A stretch of 64,000 nt of DNA from Glandiceps talaboti (Eukaryota > Hemichordata > Enteropneusta > Spengelidae), in assembly GCF_964340395.1 (NCBI RefSeq), contig NC_135566.1:6739001-6803000 (forward strand), read 5' to 3'. Made by a program: the position numbers and the translations under genes. Below the pieces are notes generated by a model that saw nothing but the letters and a program-made list of their open reading frames with translations, made no database searches and was not told the DNA's origin. Positions 11,447 through 23,830 of this stretch are shown here, piece by piece. How positions within the stretch are numbered: the stretch's first letter is position 1; the number at the start of each line of letters is the position of its first letter.

Positions 11447-13472
11447 CTACATACATACACTGTTTTACTCCTTTTAGACCCACTGTGACTTCTCTAATCA
11501 CAGCACACCTGACAATTAAGTCACTACATGGTTGTCAGCATGCAACAATTGACATGGTATCTAACCCTAACTGTAGCCCCAACACTATCCTTAACCGATG
11601 TGGCAGCAGTGGGATACGAAATGCAAAAAAAGACAATATATGACTCTCACCCTCCCCTAATTCCCCTGCCCCCCTTAACTACTGAAGGCTCCCTAAAGGC
11701 CAGGAGAGGAAGAAGCCTAGGACTGGTTGGGAAATGTTACATCGTGATCTGGGAAATAAAAGGGAGAACCATTTGATTTCTGGGGAGGAGGATTGGGGGG
11801 GGGTTGTCGGCAGGTGAAGGAGAAAACAAATATTTTATCCCGTAATGGCTTGAGAAAAAAATTGTTCCAACAGACAGAAGTAAAAAAAAATTGTTTTTAT
11901 GTGCTGAAATCAGCAAAATTTTCTCTGGAGGCGTAACATCTAAGGCGGCACTAATATTTTCAGTATTCGTGAGCAAGCCCTGTGTTTTTTTCATACTCTG
12001 ACGTGAATCAACTTATAAAGTTACCCTAGAATGTATTGCATGGAATGAGGTAGTAAACCGAGTCACAATATATGCAACACCTCCAATAGACATGTTTGTG
12101 AAAGCAGCCTCAGCTCATAACAAAAGTCTGGTTTAAACTCATTGCACACAATGTTTTCACTGCAATGACAGACCCTTGAAAACATATGTCAGGGCTTATG
12201 TTGCAATAAGCATTGATGCAATCAGTGAACCAGTGACATGTAGGTATAGTTATGAACCGCACATTACAAAACTGGTAACCGAGAAAAAGATTGCATTGCT
12301 TCTGTATATGGAAAACATAATTTCATGAAGGACTGACAACAGAAAAAACATGCTGTCACAGTGATAGGGAAAAAATGTGCTGCCATACCCACTTCCTCCC
12401 CCCTGAAATCAAATGGTTCTCCCCTAAACTGGCGAATCATACATTTTGGTCTGGTAGCTAGAGCTATTCATGGGTGCTCGTGTGTTCTCAGTACGAGGGT
12501 GTACTGTACAGTTGTATTGGCGTTCGCTTATTGTTATATTTAGAAAAAACTATATTAAGCGACACTAGTTGTCAATATGGTCGCCGTCTTTCTGGGGATA
12601 TTACACCAATGGCACTGTCCCGATGTGTGCATGGTTTATGTATTACAGATATGATCTCCCTTAACAACAATCTTACCGTTTACACGTCACAGGCCACATT
12701 CGAACAGAGTTAGGGTGTTTTGGGTACAATGTCGACGTGCCACTCCATGACTGCTTTTCCACGGGTCATGTTGAGGTCGCTGCTACAAGTCACTCAGAAA
12801 ATATTCATTTAACCCCACGTAAAATCAGGCGCCACCACCGACAATTCAGAGCTTGTTTCTAAGGTCTTTTCTGAACTGTTAGTGCAACTTGTGTATCAAA
12901 GGGTGTCATATGTTGCACATTTACTGTTACTTAGAGGAAAATCGCCAACAATTTGTATAGTGGTGTGTCACCACCGACAATTCAGGTTGTAGGTCTTTGT
13001 CTGTCTAAAGTCAGGGATGCATATTATCATTCGTATTGGTAATTACATTGCAGTTCTTTGACAAACTGTGCCCACCTTTCGACTATCTAATATATTACAG
13101 ATATGGTTTCATACAACATAATTCCTACCTTGTATACGTTGTAGTCCACATTTAGAGTTCAAAGTTTTGGTAAACAGTTTAATTCGTCGACGTCAGCAGA
13201 CTCTCAAGACCCTAATAATTCATAATGATCTAATGGCTTGTATTTGAGGTCATTCAGAAGGTAACAGTCATCCCTTTGTGAGGGAGGCTCCACCAACGCA
13301 CGACAAGAGTTTATTTCCTAATGACTGAGGTACACCATCAGAATTCATTTCAGAATTAGGATAGAATGAGTACAGTTGAATACTACATGTTGTTGTTTGT
13401 ATTTACACTAGTTCATTGAATATGTAAAGGAAGACTATGATTCTGTATTCGCTAAAAATAGACACCTTGTCC
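11085..13472. other. 5' flank of gene B, shared with genes C and D
   Basis: Holds a candidate UTR acceptor at 11175, a CA microsatellite at 11398-11443, and blocks shared with C and D. Block 11461-11990 matches 18950-19530 and in part 25390-25800. Block 12497-13472 matches 20552-21450 and in part 25885-26535. The middle (about 11993-12495) matches D near 25800-25870 but not C. No gene found; no promoter motif I would defend. Confidence 0.6.
11398..11443. repeat. CA microsatellite
   Basis: A run of AC dinucleotides in the 5' flank of gene B; a shorter orthologous run (about 18925-18949) sits at the same place upstream of gene C. Confidence 0.95.
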
Positions 13473-13474
13473 AT

Positions 13475-15268
13475 TTTTTCAACCATTCCCACTCTTTACT
13501 GGTATTATTTAGGTGCACCCAAACAGTATATCATATCAAATCATTTCCTAGTTGCAAATGATTTAAAAATACTTTTCGAATCTCAAGCAGGTTTTCGTAA
13601 AGGATACTCTAAGATTGATAAAACTTTTACTTTACAAGCCATTCTAACAAAATACACAATAAGACGAAAAGGTCGTTCTTATTGTTTATTTATTGATATT
13701 AGTAAAGCCTTCCACAATGTTAATCATCAGTTTCCTTTAGATAGATTAATGTCTTATGGGCTTCATGGCAATTCCTTACAGCTATTGAAATCAATGTATA
13801 GACAATCGTGTTCATGTGTTGGGACAAGTCAGGGTCTAACTGATTATTTTGACTGTTCAAAGGGTACAAGACAAGGTTGCATGCTAAGTCTACCGTTATT
13901 TAGACTCTTTATCAATGAACTTGTTAAATATATGAACAATACAGATTGTGTTAGTGTGCATATCAACCCAGAAACAAGTTTATATATGCATATGTATGCC
14001 GATGACATTGTTGACTGTGCAGATCTACCTATTTACTTTCAGAGACAATTACATAAATTAAAACAATTCTGTGATGACATGGATATGGCTATAAATTTGA
14101 ATAAAATTAAATTTATGGTTTTCAGAAGGGAAGGACCACTTAAAACAGTGAAGTATGGTTCTGAGGAAAGCATAAAGTCGACGTCGTTCCGTTTTATAAA
14201 TATTTGGGCATTTTTACACCCAAATCAAATTGGTCGGAAACCAAGAAAAGTCAAGCATCACAGGTCAAAAAGGTGTTATTTCAATTGAAGCCTCTAATAA
14301 GGAAATTATTAATAGATGGTTTGCCTTTTTCGTGTGCCTTTAAGATATTTGACACATTGTGGTACCAATTTTACGTTATAGTAGTGAGATCTGGGGATAT
14401 AAAATTTCTAACCTTATAGAACAAGTGCAAACTGAATTTTGTAAGTTTTTGCTTGGTGTAAGCCCTAGACAAGTGATTCTGCTGGTCTTGCTTGGTGAAT
14501 ATGGGCGCACCCCCCCCCCCCCCCATTTTATATGAAACGCTGTATATCATATTGGTCAAGAATTCTTTAAATTGAAAATACCAGGTATCCTAAATTATGT
14601 TACAAGATGTTACTGGAATTAGATAATAATGGCAGAATTACTTGGTTGACTAGAATTAAATTTTTACTTTTGCGTTATGGTTTTGAAGAAGTCTGGCTAA
14701 ATCAAGGTGTAAGTGCACCAGAAGCTTTTATTTCTATTTTCACACAAAAAGTCAATAATTATTTCTTCCAAGAATGGCATGATAGTATAAATTCACTTCT
14801 AAGTTAAGGAGTTATTGTAATTTTAAGACACTTTTAGAATCTGAGCTTTATTTGGATTGTATTAATATTCATAAATTTAAGGTTGCCTTAGCACGATTTA
14901 GATGTTCATCGCATGATCTGTGTATTGAGACCGGAAGACGGGATTGGATAAATTTGCAGGATAGACTTTGCAAATTTTGGTCAATCAAAAACCATAGTTT
15001 TATTGAAAACCAGTATCATTTTCTGTTTATTCTTTATGATTTGTATACTCCTCTGATTTATGGCAGGTAAAAACCCTCACCACCTAAGACAACTTGCAAT
15101 GTATATCTATAAGGCATTTAGATTGAGAGAAAACTTTACCATTTCATAAGTTATGTTTATTCTTGACATGTTTTCGGTTGTATACTTTCATTCCATGTAC
15201 GTGTGCAATTATTATACTTTTTGACTTGCTTTATTTGTTCGTAACTGTATTTTGGGCCAATGGCCTCT
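13475..15268 (+). mobile_element. Decayed non-LTR retrotransposon (LINE) reverse transcriptase fragment
   Basis: The plus frame 13437-14288 encodes most of a reverse transcriptase palm/fingers: QAGFRKGYS, then FIDISKAFHNVNH, then KGTRQGCMLSLPLF, then the catalytic YADD at 13995-14006. The D of the first motif is present (DISKAF), so the three palm aspartates are visible. A frameshift near 14200 moves the reading into the next frame (14204-14419, LFQLKPLIRKLL), and more breaks follow. The frames at 14607-14807 and 14852-15070 hold the C-terminal region (RFRCSSHDLCIETGR, then a YHFLF motif), with expected Cys positions lost. No endonuclease part is present. It fills the gap between duplication units 1 and 2 almost exactly. 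Clade not assigned. Confidence 0.85.
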
Positions 15269-15825
15269 AGAAACCACATAAAACACACATCGCGTTAGAG
15301 ATCATGTCATTTTTTCCTTTCAAATTTATTGATGGAAAAAAAACGATTTTCAAAAACTCTTTTAACCAAATGATGGAACATACCATGTAGCTTCATAATG
15401 AATAAAATAAAAAGGCCAAAATTCGCCAACGAACCTGCATCTCATCCTTAAATTGATGTCAGTTTCTGCATCCACTATTTCTCCTGAAACTTCACACAAT
15501 TTTTGCGATTTAAATATTTTTTCTCGAATAAGTAAAAACGAATTAGGATCACCAGTGAAAAACTAGACGGGATCGGGTAACCGGAACTAACTTCTTTAAG
15601 GCCTATTGAATTGTTATCAGCTTAAATAAATATGATACATAGTATGAAAATCCCTACCAACAGCCTCTATATGAAGAGCAAAAGTTCTAATTTGTAGAAA
15701 ACTTTCATTATTCGTTGTTTAAAACAAAATAAATATATGTAGCCAGCATACAATACCAAAATCAAACTGGGAAAACAATAGCTTAAATAAAGTGTCGTCA
15801 CATTTATCAAAATTTAGATTTGTTG

Positions 15826-18611
15826 TTATAGATTTTCAGATACACCCTCTGTATTGCTCCCCTTATGAGAAAAAGGGTCTTCGACATTATTTACGATTTC
15901 TTCATCTTCCGTAGAATTAATATATCTTTTGCCGTGTCGGGAAGCAAATATTTGCATAATGATATATATAACCACACTGCCAAGACTCATGGCTAATGTC
16001 ATATACAGCAGTGTGTCGTAACCATATACAACTATAAGTTGACCCAGAACCAGTGGTAAAACGACGCCAGTTACAGCTGTAGATACCAGAAAGACAGACA
16101 TCGATTTGCCTGTTAGATGAATATATTTTTCAGACCAAGATATCCCGGATGGAAATATCGTAGCAAAAGAGATACCGAGCAGTCCAGTAGCAAACCAAAG
16201 TACCTCAATAATATCTGAACCAAATATCATGAGAAGACAACTAGAAATATTCACACCAATTAAGTCAATTATTGTCATGTACCTTGGTGACAAAAATACG
16301 GCACAAACGATACCAAAACCTCGACCAGCAGCAAAACATCCCCAAAATAATGCATTCAAATAACTTGCTGATTCTTTGCTTAACCCATGACTCGAGTGAA
16401 TAGCATAACTATACACAAAACCACCGTAAACAATTTCAGAAGAAAAGAAAGAATACAGAGCAAGTAATGTCAGAAGAAACACTTTGAAACTCTTACTCTC
16501 CTTCTGTCGTAATTTTTTACCTTTCAATGCAGCATCGTCTCTTTTGGCTTTCGAGATTCTTAGATTTCGAGGACCATTCAGAAATAACCTAAGAAAAGGA
16601 ATTGTTAATATAAGGTGGTAAACAGATATAAGAGTGTATGGAACCCAAAGCGTTGATTTTCTTTCATGTTCGTTGGCAGAGCTCTGGTAAAACTGGTTAT
16701 CTGTTTCATCTGGAATTGTTGCGGTGAAGTTTCGATCTATTTTGTTTTTAGTCTCTTCGTTTCCGTCAGGACCGAAAGCATAGTCTTGATCTGAAGGGGA
16801 TACAGGAGGAGATATGTCAATGGTAACGTTCCTTGCAGCAATATCTCTCCTAAACTCAATGTTTTTATCTATTCGATTATGCAAAAGGTCTAGAAGTGTT
16901 CTTCTGTCATCCAGTTCACCTTCGAGGTCTGCGTAGAGTTCCTGAGTGTCGTCCAAATCGACGGAAGGTTTCCCCTGTTGCAGAGATTCCATAGGATCGA
17001 TGTAATTATAAGTTGTCATCGAACTATTCATTATTTGTGAATATGTGGAATTGATTACACTCATATTTGTGTGATTATTAGGTGTAGGAGAGGGTGTAAT
17101 AAGTACATTTGCTGGAGTTAAAAAGGGACCAGCTATCAGAGGACTCGCAGTTGCCCCTAACGCAAAGACGAAATGAAGTGCCTGCATGTACAACCCAGAT
17201 TCGTTCCTCCATATATCAACACAAACGGTGTTTCCTCCTTGAAGAAAAAGAAGGAAAATAAACACAGGTTATTATAGAGTGTTTAACTGAAGAGAAACTA
17301 TGACTGAAGTAACTCAATCTATCTATTAGGACTATAGGTGAACACAGTATATGATAATGTCGGTGGTATTATATAACCTACATCATTCCGATTTCAGAGA
17401 AACATTTGTTGATCTTGTGCTTTCACAGAGTATCTTATAACGGGCCATTGCATGATGGGAGTCAGCAGAAATAATATATTCATGTTGCACAATGAATATT
17501 CATAACATATATTTTACACTGAAGGGAATATGTACTCACCATTTATGAATATTTAAATGATTTAAGGTGGTGTAAAATCATAAAATGAATCTTCAGAACC
17601 CATATAGTTTATCTTTATTTCCTTGAGTGGTGTTCTCTCTTAAATGTAATTATTGTTTCACTCTGGGATACTATTGTGGGTAATATATTCAGAAGAGGTC
17701 TAGGGGGTCCATCTCTGCCTGATAGTATGCTTATTTTGTATTTGAATATAGGTATGTTGTGTGGGATTATGTGATGTAACCTGGCATTTTTTTATTAAAA
17801 CAGAAATCTAAGTTTGCCAGAATAAAATGGCCAGCATATATGATACATGCAGTTAGAGAACAACAACATTGAAAACACAAAAATGTTCATAATTCATAGT
17901 TCATAAGGCATGGAAATACCTGTATCAAGAACACCAGCTGCAACTCCATATACATTTGCAACCAGTACAAGAACTGCCAGGGAGTTACACCAGGGAAATA
18001 GAAACACTACAATACCAGAGGCAAGGACAGCCAGTGCCAGCAATAGGTGGTTGTTGAATTTTTCGACTAATATGCCTCCTAGAATAGAGCCAATGGCAAA
18101 TCCAACACTGGCAGTGGTAAATGTTAACGAGATGCGGTCAACGTTCTCACCAGTGTTTAACTGAAAGTCTGGAAGACTAGGTCCAATTACACCTATTCTC
18201 AATCCCTGAAAAGAATGTTAACATAGTCTGTTGGTTTTGTGTCTCTTGTTGTTTTTACATTGCTTGCTGTAGCATTAACGTAGATATCAAAATTACACAT
18301 CTTGTTTGGACTGGCAGTTATCAAATATATAATATTTGGTTGTTTCAACTGTTTACAGATAAACAGCATTAAACATGTCATTACTGTAATATGTCTTCAA
18401 TATACACTATCGTTTTGGAATAAAAGATAAATGCTTGTAATGAACAGTATCTTACCAATCCAAAAAATGACAGATAAAGCAGCATGGTCATCCATAGTCG
18501 ACGACGATGACTTCTGTTAGCTTCTCGCACTTCAATAGCTTGATTCGTCATCAAATCCCTCTGGTTTGATTTATCCTTCATCCAATCACCGCCCAGTTCC
18601 TCTGTAGCCAT
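15826..18611 (-). CDS. Gene C: MFSD4/SLC60-like 12-TM transporter, three coding exons
   Basis: Minus-strand exons are 18611-18456, 18205-17920 and 17237-15826 (156+286+1412 nt, 617 residues), the same exon lengths as gene B. Donors are GTAAGA and GTATTT; acceptors TTTTCAG and CTTCAAG. The start is MATEELGG; the longer upstream frame to 18713 crosses a shared acceptor-like site (TCTTTACAG, 18702). Domains run as in gene B: tail with DLMTNQAI, TM1 across the exon 1/2 join, TM2-TM4 in exon 2, TM5, a loop of about 155 residues rich in N-x-S/T, TM6-TM12, and a tail with VEDPFS. Differences from B are scattered substitutions, most visible in the loop and in TM6-TM7 (for example YHLILTIPFLRLF for YFLLLTFPFLWLF). 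All reading frames are intact, so it is likely functional. Substrate unknown. Confidence 0.9.
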
Positions 18612-19534
18612 TTCATTCTCTTCTAGGGCCCTTCTAGATCTTTGAAAAACTTTATATAGAGACGAATAGTTAATTTTTGTTGTTTTGTTGTTAAAGAACT
18701 CCTGTAAAGACACCCTTTTGCTGGCTATTAATCTATTGATTGACTTGTAAGTCAGTTGGAAGGATGTTACATTATTTCTCTACAAGATCTAGAGGTAGAT
18801 CACTCTTTTTCTGTTCTTTAAATCTTTAATCAAAACTTTTTGTCCATTCATAAACTTCACATTAAGAAGCAAGATGCATTGATAAAGTTATTACTCCCTG
18901 TATGTACATGTATGTAACATTGATAAACACACACACACACACACACACTGTTTTACTCCTTTTAGACCTACTGTGACTTCTCTAATCACAGCACACCTGA
19001 CAATTAATTCACTACATGGTTGTCAGCATGCAACAATTGACATGGCATCTAACCCTAACTGTAGCCCCAACACTATCCTTAACCGATGTGGCAGCAGTGG
19101 GATACGAAATGCAAAAAAAGACAATATATGACTCAAAGGAAAATATCACCCTCCCCTAATTCCCCTGCCCCCCCCTCTTAACTACTGAATGCTCCCTAAA
19201 GGCCAGAAGAGGAAGAACTAGTTCAAGACTAGGACTGGTTGAGAAATGTTACATCGTGATCTGGGAAATAAAGGGAGAACAGTTTGATTTCTGGGGGAGG
19301 AGGATTGGGGGGGGGGATTTGTCGGCAGGTGAAGGAGAAAACAAAATAATTTGATTCCGTAATGGCTTGAGAGAGAAAATATTCCAACAGACAGAAGTAA
19401 AAAAAAAATATTTGCGATGTGCTGAAATGAAGAAAATTTGGGTATCCGATTCTCTCATTTTCTCTGGAGGCGCAACATCTAAAGGCGGCGCTAATATTTT
19501 CAATATTCGTTAGCAAGCCCTGTGTTTTTTTCCA

Positions 19535-20550
19535 GCATTTATGATATGTATAAGGCTGCTTTTACAAAAAACTTGTTTGGGGGAGGGGTGACTCCTCACA
19601 CATGGGAAATTAACCTTTTAATGGTTGGTCAGCCTTTTTCAACAATAACAACAACAACAAACACACCAAAGTTATTAAGAAATTAATACAAATAACAAAC
19701 ATTTTGATATTAAAATCCTTCAAATTGCACATGCGAAATAATACATCAATGTAAGGGTTGAATGGCACTTGTTCTTTTTGGTCCAAAAAATACCAGTATC
19801 TTAAATGTGTAGAAATCAGCTTCAAAGTTGAACATATCCAGGACCAGAATTATTGTAAATTAGCCATTTCCTCTGCTTTGTGCAAAAAATCAGTTTCAAC
19901 AAACATATCAAAATGCATTTAGAGCAAAAGCTCTCCGATTCCAATGATTGCATGCACTATCACAACACAAGGAATATATGTCATATTTATCAGCTCTTTC
20001 TATCTGATCACATAGCTTTTACTAATGTGGTATACGGATATGCTTTACGGTATACTGCATGTTTCAAATTCCTTTTCCACTTTACTGAAAACATTTCATT
20101 TAATATGACCATGCATCCTTCCATTGTTCCTAAGTAATATCTAACTATTTCATGTAAACTGATGTTTGTACATAGCATAGAATACAAATATGGATGCAAC
20201 ATTTTATATATTAAGACAACTCTCAGAAGTTTTAAAAACAAAGTATATCTCAGCCTGCTGCCAAAGTAGAATATTAATGATAAAGAGTTAATTGAGAGGA
20301 ACATGCAACAAATGGAGTGGTTGACAAATATCAACAACTCTGTAAAGCATCCTTGTAAAATTCCTCTCCTATTGACATAACTATAACTTAACAAATTGAT
20401 ATAAACTCTAAGGCATGCTAGATACTTTCTAGTAATGGTGAGTTGAACACCAGCTGCTAAATGTGTAACAAATAATATTTGGCAAGTTAACTATCATAGA
20501 GAAAAAAAAGAAATAAACTTTTTTATTCTAAACTTTGCATATAAATATAA
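19535..20550. other. Copy-specific ~1 kb block upstream of gene C
   Basis: Flanks align with unit 1 (11990 and 12497) but the interior does not. It is AT-rich, with no clear terminal repeats and no recognised protein. A 128-residue minus frame (20008-20394) has no known domain and skewed low-complexity composition; I do not call it. Confidence 0.5.
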
Positions 20551-23522
20551 GTAGGGTGTACTGTACAGTTGTGTTGGCGTTCGCTTATTGTTAGGATTAT
20601 ATTTAGAAAGAACGAAAAGCGACACGAGTTGTCAATACGGGCGCCGTCTTTCTGGGGATATTACACTAATGGCACTGTCCCGTTGTGTGCAAGGTTTATG
20701 TATTACGGATACTAGTATCTTACCTTGTACACGTCACAGGCCACATTCCAACAGAGTTAGGGTCTTTTGGATACAATGCGGACGTGCCACTTCATGATCG
20801 ATTTTCCACGGGTCATGTTGAGGTCGCTGCTATGAGTCACTCAGAAAATAATCCCACGTAAAATCAGGCGCCACCACCGACAATTCAGAGCTTGTTTCTA
20901 AGGTCTTTTCTGAACTGTTAGTGCAACTTGTGTATCAAAGGGTGTCATTTGTTGCACATTTGCTGTCACTTAGAGGAAAATCGTCAACAATTTGTATAGT
21001 GGTGTGTCACCACCGACCAAATTTCATTTCAGGTTGTAGGTCTTTGTCTGTCTAAAGTCAGGGATGCATATTATCATTCGTATTGGTAATTACATTACAG
21101 TTCTTTGACAAACTGTGCCCACCTTTCGACTATCTAATATATTACAGACATGGTTTCATACAACATAATTCCTACCTTGTACACGTTGTAGTCCACATTT
21201 AGAGTTAAGAGTTTTGGTACACAGTTTACTTCGTCGACGTCAGCAGACTCTCAAGCTTAAGACCCTAATAAATCATAATGATCTCAAGGCTTGTATTTGA
21301 GGTCATTCAGAATGTAATGTCATCCTTTGTGAGGGAGGCTCCAATAGAGTTATATACTGTTGTCGTTTGTATTTACACTAGTTCATTGAATATGTAAAGG
21401 AAGACTTCTAGTCTACGATTCTGTATTCACTGAAAATAGACACCTTGTCCCTTTAATTTGTACTGATAATGTCGGTAAGGCCTAATAAAAATTGTGTGGT
21501 TCAGATTACGCTCAATTTTAGGTGGGTAGGTAGATTTTTCATTGTATTTTATTATACTTCTTTTTCATGTGTGAGTGTCTAGTTCAGGTTTTCCACCGTT
21601 TTCCAAATACTCTCTGTGTAATTGGTTTCTTTTCATCCCATGTACAGCCATTGCAGATTCGAAGAACAGTTCTATATTGTCTTTTTAAGTTGATGTCAGT
21701 TTCTGCATCCGCTATTTCTCCTGAGACTTCACAATTTTAACGATTTCAATATTTTTTCTCATATAGGTAAACAAGAACTGAACCAGTGAAACATTAGGTG
21801 GGGTCGGGTGACTGGAACCAAACAATTATTTCTTTTAGGCTATTGAAGTGTTATCAGCTTAAATAATTATGACACATAGCATGAAAACCCCCACCAACAG
21901 CCTCTATATAAGGAGCAAAAGTTCTAATTTGTAGAAAACTTTCATTATTCGTTGTTTAAAACAAAATAAATATATGCAGCCAGCATACAATACCAAAATC
22001 AAACTGAGCAAACAATAGCTTAAATAAAGTGTCGTCACATTTATCAAAATTTACATTTGTTGTTATAGATTTTCAGATACAGCCTCTGTATTGCTCCCCT
22101 TATGAGAAAAGGGGTCTTCGACATTATTTACGATTTCTTCATCTCCCGTAGATTTAATATATCTTTTGCCGTGTCGGGAAGCAACTATTTGCATAATGAT
22201 ATAATTATATAACCACACTGCCAAGACTCATGGCTAACGTCATATACAACAGTGTGTCGTAACCATATACAACTATAAGTTGACCCAGAGCCAGTGGTAA
22301 AACGACGCTTGTTACAGATGAGGACACCAGAAAGACAGACGTCGATTTGCCTGTTAGATGAATATATTTTTCAGACCACGATATCCCGGATGGAAATATC
22401 GTAGCAAAAGAGATACCGAGCAGTCCAGTAGCAAACCAAAGTACCTCAATAATATCTGAACCAAATATCGCGAGCAGACTACTAGAAATACTCACACCAA
22501 TTAAGTCGATTATTGTCATGTATCTTGGTGACAAAAAGACGACACAAAAGATACCTAAACCACGACCAGCAGCAAAACATCCCCAAAATAACGCATTCAA
22601 ATAACTTGCCGATTCTTTGGTTAACCCATGACTTGATTGAATAGCATAACTATACACAAAATCACCATAAAGAACTTTGTGCCCTGAACAGAAGAAAGAA
22701 TACAGAGCAAGTAATGCCAGAAGAAACACCTTGAAACTCTTACTCTCCTTCTGTCGTAATTTTTTACCTTTCAATGCTGCATCGTCTCTTTTGGTTTTCG
22801 AGATTCTTAGATTTCGAGGACCATTCAGAAATAACCAAAGGAAAGGCAATGTTAATATAAGGTGGTAAACAGATATAAGAGTGTATGGAACCCAAAGTGT
22901 TGATTTTCTTTTATGTTCGTTGGCCGAGTTCTGATAAAACTGGTCATCTGTTTCATCTGGTATTGTTGCTGTGAAGTTTCGATCTATTGTGTTTTCAGTT
23001 TCAATGTTTCCGTCAGGATCGAAAGTATAGTCTTGATCTGAAGGGGATACAGGAGAAGATATGTCCATGGTAACCTTCTTTGCAGCAATATCCCTCCTAA
23101 ACTCAATGTCTTTATGTATTCGATTGATCAAAAGGTCTAGAAGTGCTCTTCTGTTATTCAGTTTACCTTCAAAGTCCGTGTAGAGTCCACGAGTGTCGAT
23201 GGAACGTTTCCCCTGTTGCAGAGATTCCGTAGGATCGATGTAATAATAAGTTGTAATCAAACTATTCATTATTGGTGAATATGTGGAATTGATTACACTC
23301 ATATTTGTGTGATTATTAGGAGTAGGTGAGGATGCAATAAGTATATTTGTTGGAGTTAAAAAAGGACCAGCTATCAGAGGACTCACAGTTGCCCCCAACG
23401 CAAAGACGAAATGAAGTGCCTGCATGTACAACCCAGAGTCGTTTCTCCATATATCAATGCAAACGGTGTTTCCTCCTTGAAGAAAAAGAAGAAAAGTAAA
23501 CACAGGTTATCGTAGAGTGTTT

Positions 23523-23562
23523 AGCCACAGACAAGTGAGAAGTTTCTGACTTGTCTGTGGTT
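23523..23562. repeat. Small hairpin insertion in intron 2 of gene D
   Basis: A 12-nt arm CCACAGACAAGT (23525-23536) is the exact inverse of 23549-23560. Genes B and C have uninterrupted 'gagtgtttaactga' here; D carries the hairpin between two copies of TTTA. Confidence 0.75.
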
Positions 23563-23663
23563 TAACTGAGGAGGAACTATAACTGAAGTAGGTCTCAATC
23601 TCTATCTGTTAGGACTTTAGGTGAACACAGTATATGATAATATAACCTACACAAATATGTTAA

Positions 23664-23830
23664 AGCGGAATGTCACTCCAGGAAACTAATTTATTTTCAT
23701 CAACTATAAGTTCAGGAGAGTCATTTCGTGATTTTACATCAGGGCGGCCCTATTTATTTTTGTTTCTCGTCTCCCGACCGACCCTAATTTGCAGCTCCGA
23801 CATCAGAAAAAAAAAACTTTTTTGTTATTT
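23664..23830. repeat. Fragment of a dispersed element in intron 2 of gene D
   Basis: The part 'ttattttcatcaactataagttc...gagtcatttcgtg' resembles the left arm of the fold-back element at 31095 ('tattttcataaacttgattctc...gagtcatttcatg'). Absent from introns B and C. The rest of intron 2 (23476-24514) shows short homopolymers only. Confidence 0.5.

Larger units (their letters stand above)
7700..13472. repeat. Segmental duplication unit 1 (contains gene B)
   Basis: The left edge shares 'aaacacacatcgcgttagag' with 15270 onward; the right edge shares 'gacaccttgtcc' with the end of the second unit at 21450. Between them the order (3' flank, exon 3, exon 2, exon 1, CA microsatellite, 5' flank) is the same. 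Homology stops within a few bases of both edges. Confidence 0.85.
15270..21450. repeat. Segmental duplication unit 2 (contains gene C)
   Basis: Second copy of the unit at 7700-13472 in the same orientation. Main difference: 19535-20550 replaces about 500 nt of unit 1 with about 1 kb of unrelated sequence. Confidence 0.85.

Noticed and set aside
20008-20394. 128-residue minus frame upstream of gene C
   Set aside because: No recognised domain, absent from units 1 and 3, AT-rich codon use with no sign of selection.
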